A stretch of 64,000 nucleotides of DNA from Gammaproteobacteria bacterium UBA2965 (GTDB taxonomy: Bacteria; Pseudomonadota; Gammaproteobacteria; Pseudomonadales; Azotimanducaceae): assembly GCA_002348385.1 (NCBI GenBank), contig DEBD01000034.1, positions 71,772-135,771 of the forward strand, read 5' to 3'. The translations under genes were made by a program, and so were the position numbers. The notes beneath the pieces are model-generated. The model was not told the origin of the DNA. It did not search any database and was given only the letters and a program-made list of their open reading frames with translations. This document shows, in pieces, positions 55,747 through 63,581 of the stretch (positions are counted from its first letter, which is position 1; each line of letters starts with the position of its first letter).

Positions 55747-56616
55747 ATGAACCTAAGAAACCTGATACTTGTCGTCGGCTTGCTGCTGGTGGCGGTGCTG
55801 ATCAGCAACAGCGTCTATACGGTGCATGAGACCGAGCGCGCGATCCTGCTGCGCTTCGGCGCGGTGAGCGAAGCGGATGTGGACCCGGGGCTGCACCTGA
55901 AGATGCCCGTGGCAGAAGAAGTGAAGAAGACCGATGGGCGCGTGCTCACGCTGGATTCTCCCGCGGAAACCTACTTCACACTGGAAAAGAAACCTCTCAT
56001 CGTCGACTCCTTTGTCAAATGGCGGATCGCTAACGTGCTGGATTACTATCGCGCCACGCAGTTTGATGAGCGACGCGGCGAACGTGTGCTGCAGGAACGT
56101 GTGAACGAGGGCCTGCGTAACCAGATCAGCCGCCGCGATATGCACGAGGTTGTGTCCGGGGAGCGCGATCAGCTCATGCAGGAACTGCTCACAGACCTCA
56201 ATTCAGTGATGGGTGAGGCGCTGGGCATCGAGGTGATCGACGTTCGCGTGAAAAAGATCGACCTGCCAGCCGACGTGTCGTCTTCTGTATACGATCGCAT
56301 GAACTCTGAGCGTCAGATCGAGGCGCGCCAGTATCGCGCCCAGGGTAATGAGCTCGCGTTGGGTATCCGCGCCGACGCGGAACGTCAGACCGTGGTGATC
56401 GAGGCGGATGCCTACAATCAGGCTGAGCAGATTCGTGGTGCGGGCGATGCCCAGTCGGCCAACATCTACGCAGCCGCCTATACGAAAGACCCGGAATTCT
56501 ACGAGTTCTACCGCAGCATCAACGCGTACGCCAACGTCTTCCGTGAAAAGAGCGATATGCTGGTGCTGGACCCTTCCAGCGAGTTCTTCAAGTATCTGAG
56601 CGACGACGGCGGATGA
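55747..56616 (+). CDS. hflC: HflC, FtsH modulator subunit
   Basis: 289 residues. N-terminal membrane helix (LILVVGLLLVAVLISNSVY) followed by an SPFH domain (HETERAILLRFGAVSEADVD) and a helical tail ending in SEFFKYLSDDGG. It partners HflK. The segment RRDMHEVVSGERDQLMQELL near residue 130 is typical. purA follows after 155 bases without the usual hisZ in between. Confidence 0.96.
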   Translation: MNLRNLILVVGLLLVAVLISNSVYTVHETERAILLRFGAVSEADVDPGLHLKMPVAEEVKKTDGRVLTLDSPAETYFTLEKKPLIVDSFVKWRIANVLDYYRATQFDERRGERVLQERVNEGLRNQISRRDMHEVVSGERDQLMQELLTDLNSVMGEALGIEVIDVRVKKIDLPADVSSSVYDRMNSERQIEARQYRAQGNELALGIRADAERQTVVIEADAYNQAEQIRGAGDAQSANIYAAAYTKDPEFYEFYRSINAYANVFREKSDMLVLDPSSEFFKYLSDDGG

Positions 56617-56771
56617 TCCGCTCGGCCCCCTGATATAGGCGTACCCATGTCTGATTCGAGAACGGCACTTGTCTGCCCGCGGGACCTCCGTGGGCGGCGG
56701 GTGCACAAGCGCGCCAGCGGCCACGCCAACAGACATGTGAGCGCGCTTGCAGGCTAATGAGATGAGCAATT
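56617..56771. other. hflC-purA intergenic region
   Basis: 155 bases. In Pseudomonas-type order a small DUF2065 gene and hisZ usually stand here; neither is present, and no remnant of hisZ is visible. One 36-codon ORF starts at ATG 56648 (MSDSRTALVCPRDLRGRR) but I do not support it as a gene. Confidence 0.6.
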
Positions 56772-58076
56772 ATGGGACGTAACGTAGTCGTCATCGGCAC
56801 CCAGTGGGGCGACGAGGGCAAAGGCAAGATGGTCGACCTGCTCACCGAGCGTGCCGCCGCCGTGGTCCGCTTTCAGGGTGGCCACAACGCGGGCCACACG
56901 CTGGTGATCGACGGAGAAAAGACCGTGCTGCACCTGATCCCCTCGGGCATTTTGCGCGAGGGCGTGCAGTGTTTCATCGGTAACGGTGTGGTGCTGGAGC
57001 CGCACGCGCTGCTCAAGGAGGTGGTGGAGCTCGAAGAGCGAGGCGTGCCCGTGCGCGAGCGGCTCACCATCTCGCCAGCCTGTCAGCTGATTCTTCCTTA
57101 TCACGTGGCGCTGGATCACGCCCGTGAAGAAGCCCGTGGTGCCGAAAAGATCGGCACCACTGGACGTGGTATCGGGCCCGCTTACGAAGACAAGGCGGCG
57201 CGCCGGGGCTTGCGACTGGGCGATTTGTTTTACTGGCAGGGGTTCGCCGCCAAGCTGGCGGAGGTGGTGGAGTATCACAACTTCATGCTGGAGAACTACT
57301 ACAAGGCCGACGGCGTGGATTTCTCTAGGACTCTGGATCAATGCGCGGAGATTGCCGAGCAGATCAAACCCATGGTCGGAGACGTGGTGCCGATGCTGCA
57401 CGCCCTGCGTGAGCAGGGGGAGAACCTGTTGTTCGAAGGTGCCCAGGGCTCGCTGTTGGACATTGACCTCGGCACCTATCCCTTTGTCACCTCGTCCAAT
57501 ACCACCGCCGGCGGCACCGCTGTGGGCAGCGGATTCGGTCCGCGCTACTTGGATTACGTGCTGGGCATCACGAAGGCCTATGCCACGCGTGTGGGATCGG
57601 GGCCGTTTCCCACCGAGTTGTTTGACGCCACCGGAGCGCGGCTGGCGGAGCGGGGTGCGGAGTTTGGCGCCACCACCGGCCGGCCGCGTCGCTGCGGTTG
57701 GTTCGATGCGGTGGCGCTGCGCCAGTCGGTGCAGATCAACAGCATTTCCGGCCTCTGCCTCACCAAGCTGGACGTGCTGGATGGCCTGGAGCAGATTCAC
57801 ATCTGCGTGGGGTACGAGGGGCCGGAAGGTGCGAGCAGCGTACCGCCCAGCTTTGCCAGCGAGTACTACTCTGACATCAAGCCTATCTATGAGGTGGTGT
57901 CCGGTTGGTCGGATTCCACCGCAGGGGCTCGCCGTCTGCAAGACCTTCCGGAGAACGCCCAGCGTTATCTGGCGCGCATAGAGGCGACGGTAGGGGCGTC
58001 CATCGATATCATTTCCACGGGGCGCGATCGGGCCGAGACCATTGTGCTCAACGACCCCTTTGCGAACCGGGAGTAG
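56772..58076 (+). CDS. purA: Adenylosuccinate synthetase
   Basis: 434 residues. PurA joins IMP and aspartate with GTP in AMP synthesis. Motifs: GTQWGDEGKGKMVDLL near residue 8, GGHNAGHT near residue 36, GTTGRGIGPAYEDKAARRG near residue 129 and GPFPTEL near residue 275. Its full length is normal. It is followed 3 bases later by a small Trm112-like gene. Confidence 0.97.
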   Translation: MGRNVVVIGTQWGDEGKGKMVDLLTERAAAVVRFQGGHNAGHTLVIDGEKTVLHLIPSGILREGVQCFIGNGVVLEPHALLKEVVELEERGVPVRERLTISPACQLILPYHVALDHAREEARGAEKIGTTGRGIGPAYEDKAARRGLRLGDLFYWQGFAAKLAEVVEYHNFMLENYYKADGVDFSRTLDQCAEIAEQIKPMVGDVVPMLHALREQGENLLFEGAQGSLLDIDLGTYPFVTSSNTTAGGTAVGSGFGPRYLDYVLGITKAYATRVGSGPFPTELFDATGARLAERGAEFGATTGRPRRCGWFDAVALRQSVQINSISGLCLTKLDVLDGLEQIHICVGYEGPEGASSVPPSFASEYYSDIKPIYEVVSGWSDSTAGARRLQDLPENAQRYLARIEATVGASIDIISTGRDRAETIVLNDPFANRE

Positions 58077-58079
58077 CTG

Positions 58080-58277
58080 ATGGCATTGGATTCCCGCCTG
58101 CTCGAGTTGCTGGTCTGCCCGGTGAGCAAAGCCTCGCTCACTTACCGGCAGGAGGTCGATGAGTTGTGGTGTCGCGCCAGCGGGCTGGCCTACCCGGTGC
58201 GCGACGGGATTCCCGTCATGCTGGAGAACGACGCGCGAGAACTGACCGCGGAAGAACGCGCAAGCCTAAAAGAATAG
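58080..58277 (+). CDS. Trm112/YcaR-like small protein
   Basis: 65 residues. The pattern LLELLVCPVSKASLTY followed by LWCRASGLAYPVRDGIPVML is that of UPF0434/Trm112 proteins. Homologues usually have CPVC or CPxC in the first position; here the second Cys is Ser (CPVS), so the zinc site is incomplete. It lies between purA (3 bases) and folE2 (58 bases to its ATG), rather than beside kdsB or lpxK as is common. Function unclear. Confidence 0.8.
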   Translation: MALDSRLLELLVCPVSKASLTYRQEVDELWCRASGLAYPVRDGIPVMLENDARELTAEERASLKE

Positions 58278-58335
58278 ATTGGGGACGGGGTCGTTACGAT
58301 TGGTTACAATCGAGGGTCTGCTGGAGGGTAACAAT

Positions 58336-59286
58336 ATGAATAAGCCGGAGCTCATCGCTGTGAACGACTTGCCGGACGTGGCCAGTCGGGAGCTTCAGCA
58401 CCCCCATGTAACGTTGGACTGGGTGGGTATGAGCGACATCCACCAGCCACTGCTGGTGCGTGACGGCAAACATACCAAGCACGTGCAGACCCGCGTGCAG
58501 ATCTATGTGGATCTGGGTGACGAGCACGCCAAGGGCATCCACATGTCGCGCCTGTATCTGATATTGGATGAGCACTCCGAGACGCGGCCGCTCACCGGTG
58601 CCGGGCTCAAGCTGTTGCTGCGCAGCGTGTTGGAATCCCACCGGGATCTCAGCTCCCGGGCTTTCGTGCAGTTCGACTTCGACTACTATCTGCGGCGCCC
58701 GGCGCTGATCAGCGATAACTCCGGTTGGAACTCCTACCCCGTTTCCATCAAGGGCACGCTTATGGACGGCGATATCACGCTGGAACTTTCCATTGGCGTT
58801 CAGTATTCGTCCACGTGCCCGTGTTCGGCGGCTCTGGCGCGCCAGCTCATTCAGAATCAGTTCGACGACGATTTCGGAAGCGCGGGCTCAGTAGATGTGC
58901 GCGACGTGCGCGCGTGGTTGGGTACCGAGCAGGGCATCATGGCGACGCCCCACAGTCAGCGCAGCGACGCGCGCATTCTGGTGCGCCTGCGCGATGGGCT
59001 GGAAGATTTTCCCATCACCGACATCATCGATCGGGTGGAGAGTACCCTGGCCACACCCGTGCAAACGGCTGTCAAGCGCGAAGACGAGCAGGAATTCGCG
59101 CGCCTGAACGGACAGAACCTCATGTTCATCGAAGACGCAGGCCGCAAGCTGAAAGACTCGTTGGATGAACAGGCGGCCGTCACCGATTTCTGGGTGCGCG
59201 TCGAGCACCATGAAAGCCTGCATGCCCATGACGCGGTAGGCGTATTCACGAAAGGCGTGGAAGGCGGTTACCTGCCGATTCCGTAG
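58336..59286 (+). CDS. folE2: GTP cyclohydrolase FolE2 (type IB)
   Basis: 316 residues from ATG 58336, with GGAGGG as ribosome-binding site. FolE2 makes 7,8-dihydroneopterin triphosphate from GTP for folate synthesis. It is the alternative, less zinc-dependent enzyme that some bacteria use under zinc limitation. The active-site Cys lies in QYSSTCPCSAALARQ near residue 160. TPHSQRSDARI near residue 205 is another family block. I see no convincing Zur site upstream; the gene may be the housekeeping form here. Confidence 0.92.
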   Translation: MNKPELIAVNDLPDVASRELQHPHVTLDWVGMSDIHQPLLVRDGKHTKHVQTRVQIYVDLGDEHAKGIHMSRLYLILDEHSETRPLTGAGLKLLLRSVLESHRDLSSRAFVQFDFDYYLRRPALISDNSGWNSYPVSIKGTLMDGDITLELSIGVQYSSTCPCSAALARQLIQNQFDDDFGSAGSVDVRDVRAWLGTEQGIMATPHSQRSDARILVRLRDGLEDFPITDIIDRVESTLATPVQTAVKREDEQEFARLNGQNLMFIEDAGRKLKDSLDEQAAVTDFWVRVEHHESLHAHDAVGVFTKGVEGGYLPIP

Positions 59287-59324
59287 GCCTCCGGTGCGTG
59301 ATGTGCACGGTGGGTGAGTAAGGC

Positions 59325-59912
59325 CTACCGAGCCGCCCGATACATCGGCCGAAGCACGGGCGAGGAACCGTGCTGGATCTCACCCATCACCTCGAAACCG
59401 TGCCGTTGGTACAACGACACGTTGCGGATGTTGGAAGACTCCAGATAGGCGGGTAGTCCCTGCTCGTCGCACACTGCCGTGGCGTGTTTCATGAGAGCCC
59501 CGCCAAGCCCCTGGCCCAGGTGGGCGGGGTCGGCTGCGATCAACGGGAGATACCAGCAGGCCTCTTGGGGATGATGGGTCGCCATCTCCCCGAACACCGC
59601 GGCCATATCGCCAAGCGCCTCAGGGGGCACCATTTGCGCGCTGGTTTCCATCATCGCTTCATCGTCGCCCTCAACCCCAGGTGGCAACCACAGGGCCACT
59701 GCGGCACCGTCGTTGGCCGTGTAAGCCGTCCCGTGTTCGAAGGCCTTGCCGCCGAAGGCGTCGAACAGCGCCGCGCCAAGGCGCAGGTAGGTGTTGGCGT
59801 CGGGGGCGAGCCAGCGTGCCATGGGGTCGGCGGCGAATCCGAGAACCAAGGTGTCGAGCAGTCTGGTTCTGTCCTCGGGCAAGGCTACTGTCACGGTGGG
59901 TATGTCGGTCAT
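59325..59912 (-). CDS. GNAT family N-acetyltransferase
   Basis: 195 residues from ATG 59912. The acetyl-CoA loop is HLGQGLGGALMKHA near residue 133, and ESSNIRNVSLYQRHGFEV near residue 158 is the usual last block of the domain. The middle region FEHGTAYTANDGAAVALWLPPG is typical of uncharacterised GNATs. The substrate is unknown. It is convergent with folE2 and stands alone. Confidence 0.85.
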   Translation of the reverse strand: MTDIPTVTVALPEDRTRLLDTLVLGFAADPMARWLAPDANTYLRLGAALFDAFGGKAFEHGTAYTANDGAAVALWLPPGVEGDDEAMMETSAQMVPPEALGDMAAVFGEMATHHPQEACWYLPLIAADPAHLGQGLGGALMKHATAVCDEQGLPAYLESSNIRNVSLYQRHGFEVMGEIQHGSSPVLRPMYRAAR

Positions 59913-60078
59913 TGCTCTCTCTCGTGGCGAACTTACCGCGATGTGCTAGTTTAGCCGGTGGGCAGGATCCAGTCGCGCGTCGCGTGAATCCGGCCGTTGG
60001 GCGCCTGTTGGCAATGCCTCGATTACCGTAGGGATATTGTGGTAGATTGCTTCCGCTAGGCCGGCCTGCCGCGCAAAC
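59913..60078. other. Non-coding region upstream of the GNAT gene
   Basis: The stretch from the GNAT start to the tRNA terminator holds no ORF I can support and no clear promoter. It would contain the promoter of the GNAT gene. A short palindrome, AGGCCGGCCT, lies near 60058-60067. I see nothing else in it. Confidence 0.4.
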
Positions 60079-60110
60079 AAAAAGAATTCGGGAGCCTGAG
60101 AGGACCGAAT
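60079..60110 (-). terminator. Candidate terminator of tRNA-Leu
   Basis: On the minus strand ATTCGG and CCGAAT form a 6-bp stem with a 13-base loop, followed by TCTTTTTG. It lies about 105 bases downstream of the tRNA 3' end and is the first stem with a T-run there. Confidence 0.4.
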
Positions 60111-60215
60111 GAGCGGGGCCCGTCGCCGGGATTGCCTTTCAGCTTGAGTTCGGAAGCGCCGTGGGCGCAGCCGGTCTCACTCAGGTGGAGCAGTCAAGCG
60201 GCCATATTTGAACGA

Positions 60216-60302
60216 TGGTGCCGAGGAGAGGACTTGAACCTCCACGGGGTTACCCCCACTAGCACCTGAAGCTAGCGTGTCTACCAATTTCACCACCTCG
60301 GC
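60216..60302 (-). tRNA. tRNA-Leu (anticodon CAG)
   Basis: 87 bases including an encoded CCA end. The 7-bp acceptor stem (GCCGAGG with CCTCGGC), the D-arm (GGTGGTGAAATTGGTAGACACGC region), the anticodon stem CTAGC/GCTAG with CAG at 60266-60268, a long variable arm and a T-arm (GGTTCAAGTCC) are all readable. It decodes CUG. It sits opposite to and 50 bases from rnr. Confidence 0.95.
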
Positions 60303-60352
60303 TGCGAAGCGGGTGGCGCAATTTACTGAAGAGCCTGTGTTGTTGTCAAACG

Positions 60353-62593
60353 ATGCCCCTAATTAACAAATCAGCAAGACTCGCCGATGGTGACGGAGCC
60401 ACATTGACTGCCACCGCCATCATTGAGCACCTGGAGCAATCCTACGAACCGCTTAGTTGGCGGGCGTTGTCGGTGGGAATGAACAGCCTTGAGCGCAAGA
60501 ACCTTCGCAACCTGTTGCGCGGTCTGGTGCGGGGTGGCGAGATCAGCCAGGATCACCAGGGGTGTTATCACGTCATGCGTGAGAATGAGCTGGAAACCGG
60601 CGAGCTCACGCGTAAGGGCCGGCAGCTGTATTTCGACGGCACGCCGGTTGCCGACGACGGCGAGAAGCGCGGGCCGCGCTTGCGCGCCGGAGACACCGTG
60701 GAGGTTCGCCGCGTGGACGAACAGGTTCATGTGCTGCGCGTGGTGTCACACAGCGAGGCGTTGGTTGTGGGGGAGCTGCGCGAGCATGCCCGCTACCCCT
60801 ACGTGGAATCGCTCAGTCCCGAATTCCGCGGGCGCGTCTCGCTCGCCGAACCCCCCGCCGAGGGTGGTCACGGCGACACCGTTGCCGTGCAGGTGCTGGA
60901 TCAGGATCGGCGTGGCTACGTAGGACGGGTTGTGTCCGTAGTGTCGAAGGGCGGCGGTGCCCGACATGCGGCGGATACCCTCATTGCCAGCTACGGCGTG
61001 CCTTTTGAGTGGCCAGATGAGGCGCTGGCGGAGGCCGAGGCCCTGCCGGATGCTCTAGCAGAAGGAGATTTCCCGGATCGCCGTTCGCTGCTCGATCTGC
61101 CCTTGGTCACCATCGATGGCGAGAGTGCCAAGGATTTCGACGACGCCGTTTACGCACAACCCAACGACGCCGGCTGGCGGGTGGTGGTGGCCATCGCGGA
61201 CGTGGCCCACTACGTGAACGCCAAGAGCGCGCTGGATGCGCAGGCGCTGTTGCGGGGAAATTCCGTATACCTGCCGGACCGGGTAGTGCCCATGTTGCCG
61301 GAAGCGTTGTCTAACGGACTCTGCTCGCTACGGCCCGATGAGGTGCGGCTGGCCGTGGTCTGCGACATGCAGATCGCCGCAGATGGAGAGATTACCGACT
61401 TCGAGTTTTTCGAAGCGTTGATCAAGTCACGGATGCGGCTGACTTACAGCCAGGTCCAGGCCTACCTGGACCAGAACGAATCGGATATCGTTGACCCGCT
61501 TGTTTGTGAGTCGCTGGACTCGTTGAACGGGATGCTGCAGGCGCGCCTGCAGGTGCGCGAGTCTCGAGGGGCTTTAGACTTTGCATCCCGCGAGGCGTCG
61601 CTGGAGCTCGACGGCGACAAGCTGGTGGCTCTGCATCCGGTACAGCGTCTGCAATCGCACCGGCTTATCGAGGAGGCCATGATCGCTGCCAACGTTTGTG
61701 CGGCGCAGTTTCTCGAAGACGTCGGTGCTCTGTATCGGGTGCATGAAACCCCGCAAGCCGACCGCAGCGAGCAGGTGCGCCAGGCGTTTGCCGCCGCTGG
61801 CGAGCGGCTCGAGCATGCAGGCCTGTCGGGCAAGCGCATCCAGGAAGCGTTGGCCCAGCTGCAGTCGCGCGAGGATCACTGGATCTTCGAAATTCTGGTG
61901 CTGCGCTGCCTTCCGCAGGCGATCTACAGCCCTGAGAACAAAGGTCACTTTGGCCTGGCGCTGGATCGCTACATGCATTTCACCTCGCCCATCCGGCGTT
62001 ATGCAGACTTGGTGGTGCACCGGGCCATCAAGGCGCGGCTGGCCGGCAAGCGCGGCAAGAACGTTGCAGGCAAACCCGATGAGCTGGTGGCCTGGGGAGA
62101 GCAGATCTCCGCCACGGAGCGGCGCGCCGAGGAGCTGGGGTATCGCGTGGAAGGTTGGCTTAAGTGTGAGTACGTGGTGCCTCGCATTGATGAGAACTTC
62201 GACGGCGTGGTGATGGGCGTGACCGACTTTGGGCTGTTCGTGGAGCTGGATGGGCTTTACGTGCAGGGTCTGCTGCACGTCTCCGAGCTGGGCGAGGAGT
62301 ACTACCGCTACGAGCCGGCCACCATGGCGTTGGTAGCGGAAGGATCGGGCCGGCGCTACGGCCTGGGTGACAGGCTGACGGTGCGCTTGGCGGATGTGGA
62401 GCCCGCGCTGGGGCGGCTCGATCTGGCGTTGACCGGGCCGCAGCCGGGTGTGCAGCAGCAACAACAGGCTGCTCAGAACCGGCAGCAGCGCTCGGGCAGA
62501 CAGCACAAGCGCCGGCGCGGCGGCAACAAAGGTCGCGCTGGGGGCAACAGGGGCGGCAACAGGGGCGGCAACAAAAACGCCAATAACCGATGA
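60353..62593 (+). CDS. rnr: Ribonuclease R
   Basis: 746 residues. RNase R is a 3'-to-5' exoribonuclease for structured RNA, with roles in tmRNA and rRNA quality control. An N-terminal winged-helix and two cold-shock domains precede the RNB domain, whose active-site acidic cluster lies in IDGESAKDFDDAVYA near residue 260. An S1 domain (NFDGVVMGVTDFGLFVELDG) lies near residue 620. The tail is Gln/Gly/Asn/Arg-rich with repeats of GGNR. It overlaps rlmB by 4 bases. Confidence 0.96.
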   Translation: MPLINKSARLADGDGATLTATAIIEHLEQSYEPLSWRALSVGMNSLERKNLRNLLRGLVRGGEISQDHQGCYHVMRENELETGELTRKGRQLYFDGTPVADDGEKRGPRLRAGDTVEVRRVDEQVHVLRVVSHSEALVVGELREHARYPYVESLSPEFRGRVSLAEPPAEGGHGDTVAVQVLDQDRRGYVGRVVSVVSKGGGARHAADTLIASYGVPFEWPDEALAEAEALPDALAEGDFPDRRSLLDLPLVTIDGESAKDFDDAVYAQPNDAGWRVVVAIADVAHYVNAKSALDAQALLRGNSVYLPDRVVPMLPEALSNGLCSLRPDEVRLAVVCDMQIAADGEITDFEFFEALIKSRMRLTYSQVQAYLDQNESDIVDPLVCESLDSLNGMLQARLQVRESRGALDFASREASLELDGDKLVALHPVQRLQSHRLIEEAMIAANVCAAQFLEDVGALYRVHETPQADRSEQVRQAFAAAGERLEHAGLSGKRIQEALAQLQSREDHWIFEILVLRCLPQAIYSPENKGHFGLALDRYMHFTSPIRRYADLVVHRAIKARLAGKRGKNVAGKPDELVAWGEQISATERRAEELGYRVEGWLKCEYVVPRIDENFDGVVMGVTDFGLFVELDGLYVQGLLHVSELGEEYYRYEPATMALVAEGSGRRYGLGDRLTVRLADVEPALGRLDLALTGPQPGVQQQQQAAQNRQQRSGRQHKRRRGGNKGRAGGNRGGNRGGNKNANNR
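62538..62577 (+). repeat. Short tandem repeat in the rnr 3' end
   Basis: Three imperfect 12-base units of the type GGCAACAGGGGC encode GGNR GGNR GGNK near the C-terminus of RNase R. The repeat keeps the frame and lengthens a basic, disordered RNA-binding tail. Confidence 0.6.
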
Positions 62594-63333
62594 GCGATAG
62601 CGCCGATTGGATCTATGGCATCCACGCGGTCGGTAGCGCAATAAAAGAAAATGCTGGCCGGGTCCGCGTTGTGTATCTGCAGCGCGGTCGGCGCGATGGC
62701 CGTCTGCGGGAGTTGCGTGACATGGCCCAGGCTGCCGGTGTGCGCACTGACATGGTTGAGCGCCGCCGTCTCGATCAGCTGTGTGACGGCGCTCATCAAG
62801 GCGTGGTTGCTCAGTGTCATGGTCTGGCCCTTGCCAACGAAGCCGATCTGGAAGCCGCTCTGGCTCATCTGAAGCTGCCCCGGTTGCTGCTGCTCCTGGA
62901 TGGGGTGACCGATCCGCGCAACCTGGGCGCGTGCCTGCGCAGCGCCGCTGCGGCGGGCGTACAGGCCGTGCTGCTGCCGAAGCGGCGCAGCGCGCCGTTG
63001 AGCGCCGTGGCGCTCAAGACTGCGGCCGGTGGCGCCGAAAGCCTGCTGCTGGTGCAGGTGACCAACGTAGCGCGACGGTTGAAATGGCTTCAGGAGCAGG
63101 GGCTGTGGGTGGTGGGCGGCAGCGCCAGTGGCGAGCGCCCCTGGCGGGAAGCCGATCTCACCGGCGACGTGGTGCTGGTGGTGGGCAGCGAGGACAAAGG
63201 CCTGCGGCCCCTCACCGCCAAATGCTGCGATGAGCTGGTGCACATACCCATGCAGGGCGCGGTCGCCAGCCTCAACGTATCGGTGGCCACTGGCATCCTG
63301 TTGTTCGAAGCCGTGCGCCAGCGAGCCGCCTGA
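62590..63333 (+). CDS. rlmB: 23S rRNA 2'-O-methyltransferase RlmB
   Basis: 247 residues. RlmB methylates Gm2251 in the peptidyl-transferase centre. The N-terminal substrate-binding domain (IYGIHAVGSAIKENAGR) is followed by a SpoU knot domain: DPRNLGACLRSAAAAGV near residue 110, VGSEDKGLRPLTAKCCDELV near residue 195 and MQGAVASLNVSVATGILLFE near residue 222. The rnr-rlmB order is conserved. Confidence 0.95.
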   Translation: MSDSADWIYGIHAVGSAIKENAGRVRVVYLQRGRRDGRLRELRDMAQAAGVRTDMVERRRLDQLCDGAHQGVVAQCHGLALANEADLEAALAHLKLPRLLLLLDGVTDPRNLGACLRSAAAAGVQAVLLPKRRSAPLSAVALKTAAGGAESLLLVQVTNVARRLKWLQEQGLWVVGGSASGERPWREADLTGDVVLVVGSEDKGLRPLTAKCCDELVHIPMQGAVASLNVSVATGILLFEAVRQRAA

Positions 63334-63394
63334 CCCCCTTGCCACAAACCCCCGCTCTCCCTACAATTCGCGCCCCCTCGAAGTTTTGAGGGTG

Positions 63395-63522
63395 CTGATT
63401 CACTAATCGGAATCAGACGGCCGTTTTGATAAACCCGAATGGCCAGGGCCTTTTCGAATGCGAGATAGGCCTGCGCATTTCTCGAAGGGAAATGCGCGCG
63501 CCGTTCGGCATAGCCGAACGGC
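63395..63522 (+). promoter_or_regulatory. Hairpin-rich rpsF leader
   Basis: The 248-base gap between rlmB and rpsF holds three perfect stems: CTGATTC/GAATCAG (63395-63416, 7 bp), GCGCATTTC/GAAATGCGC (63473-63497, 9 bp, loop TCGAAGG) and GCCGTTCGGC/GCCGAACGGC (63500-63522, 10 bp, loop ATA). rpsF leaders in many bacteria bind the S6:S18 complex for autoregulation; this could be such a site, or the last stem could be a terminator for rlmB. No T-run follows it. Confidence 0.5.
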
Positions 63523-63581
63523 CCCTTACCTCACGCCGGGTGCCAACCCGAGCGGAGGTGGTACGCCAAAAGGAGAAGACT

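Noticed and set aside
56648..56758. 36-codon ORF between hflC and purA
   Set aside because: No Shine-Dalgarno sequence, no homology recognised, and composition like non-coding DNA.
58290..58335. Zur operator before folE2
   Set aside because: Only a short GATTG-GTTA-CAATC inverted repeat is present; it does not resemble the usual AT-rich Zur palindrome.
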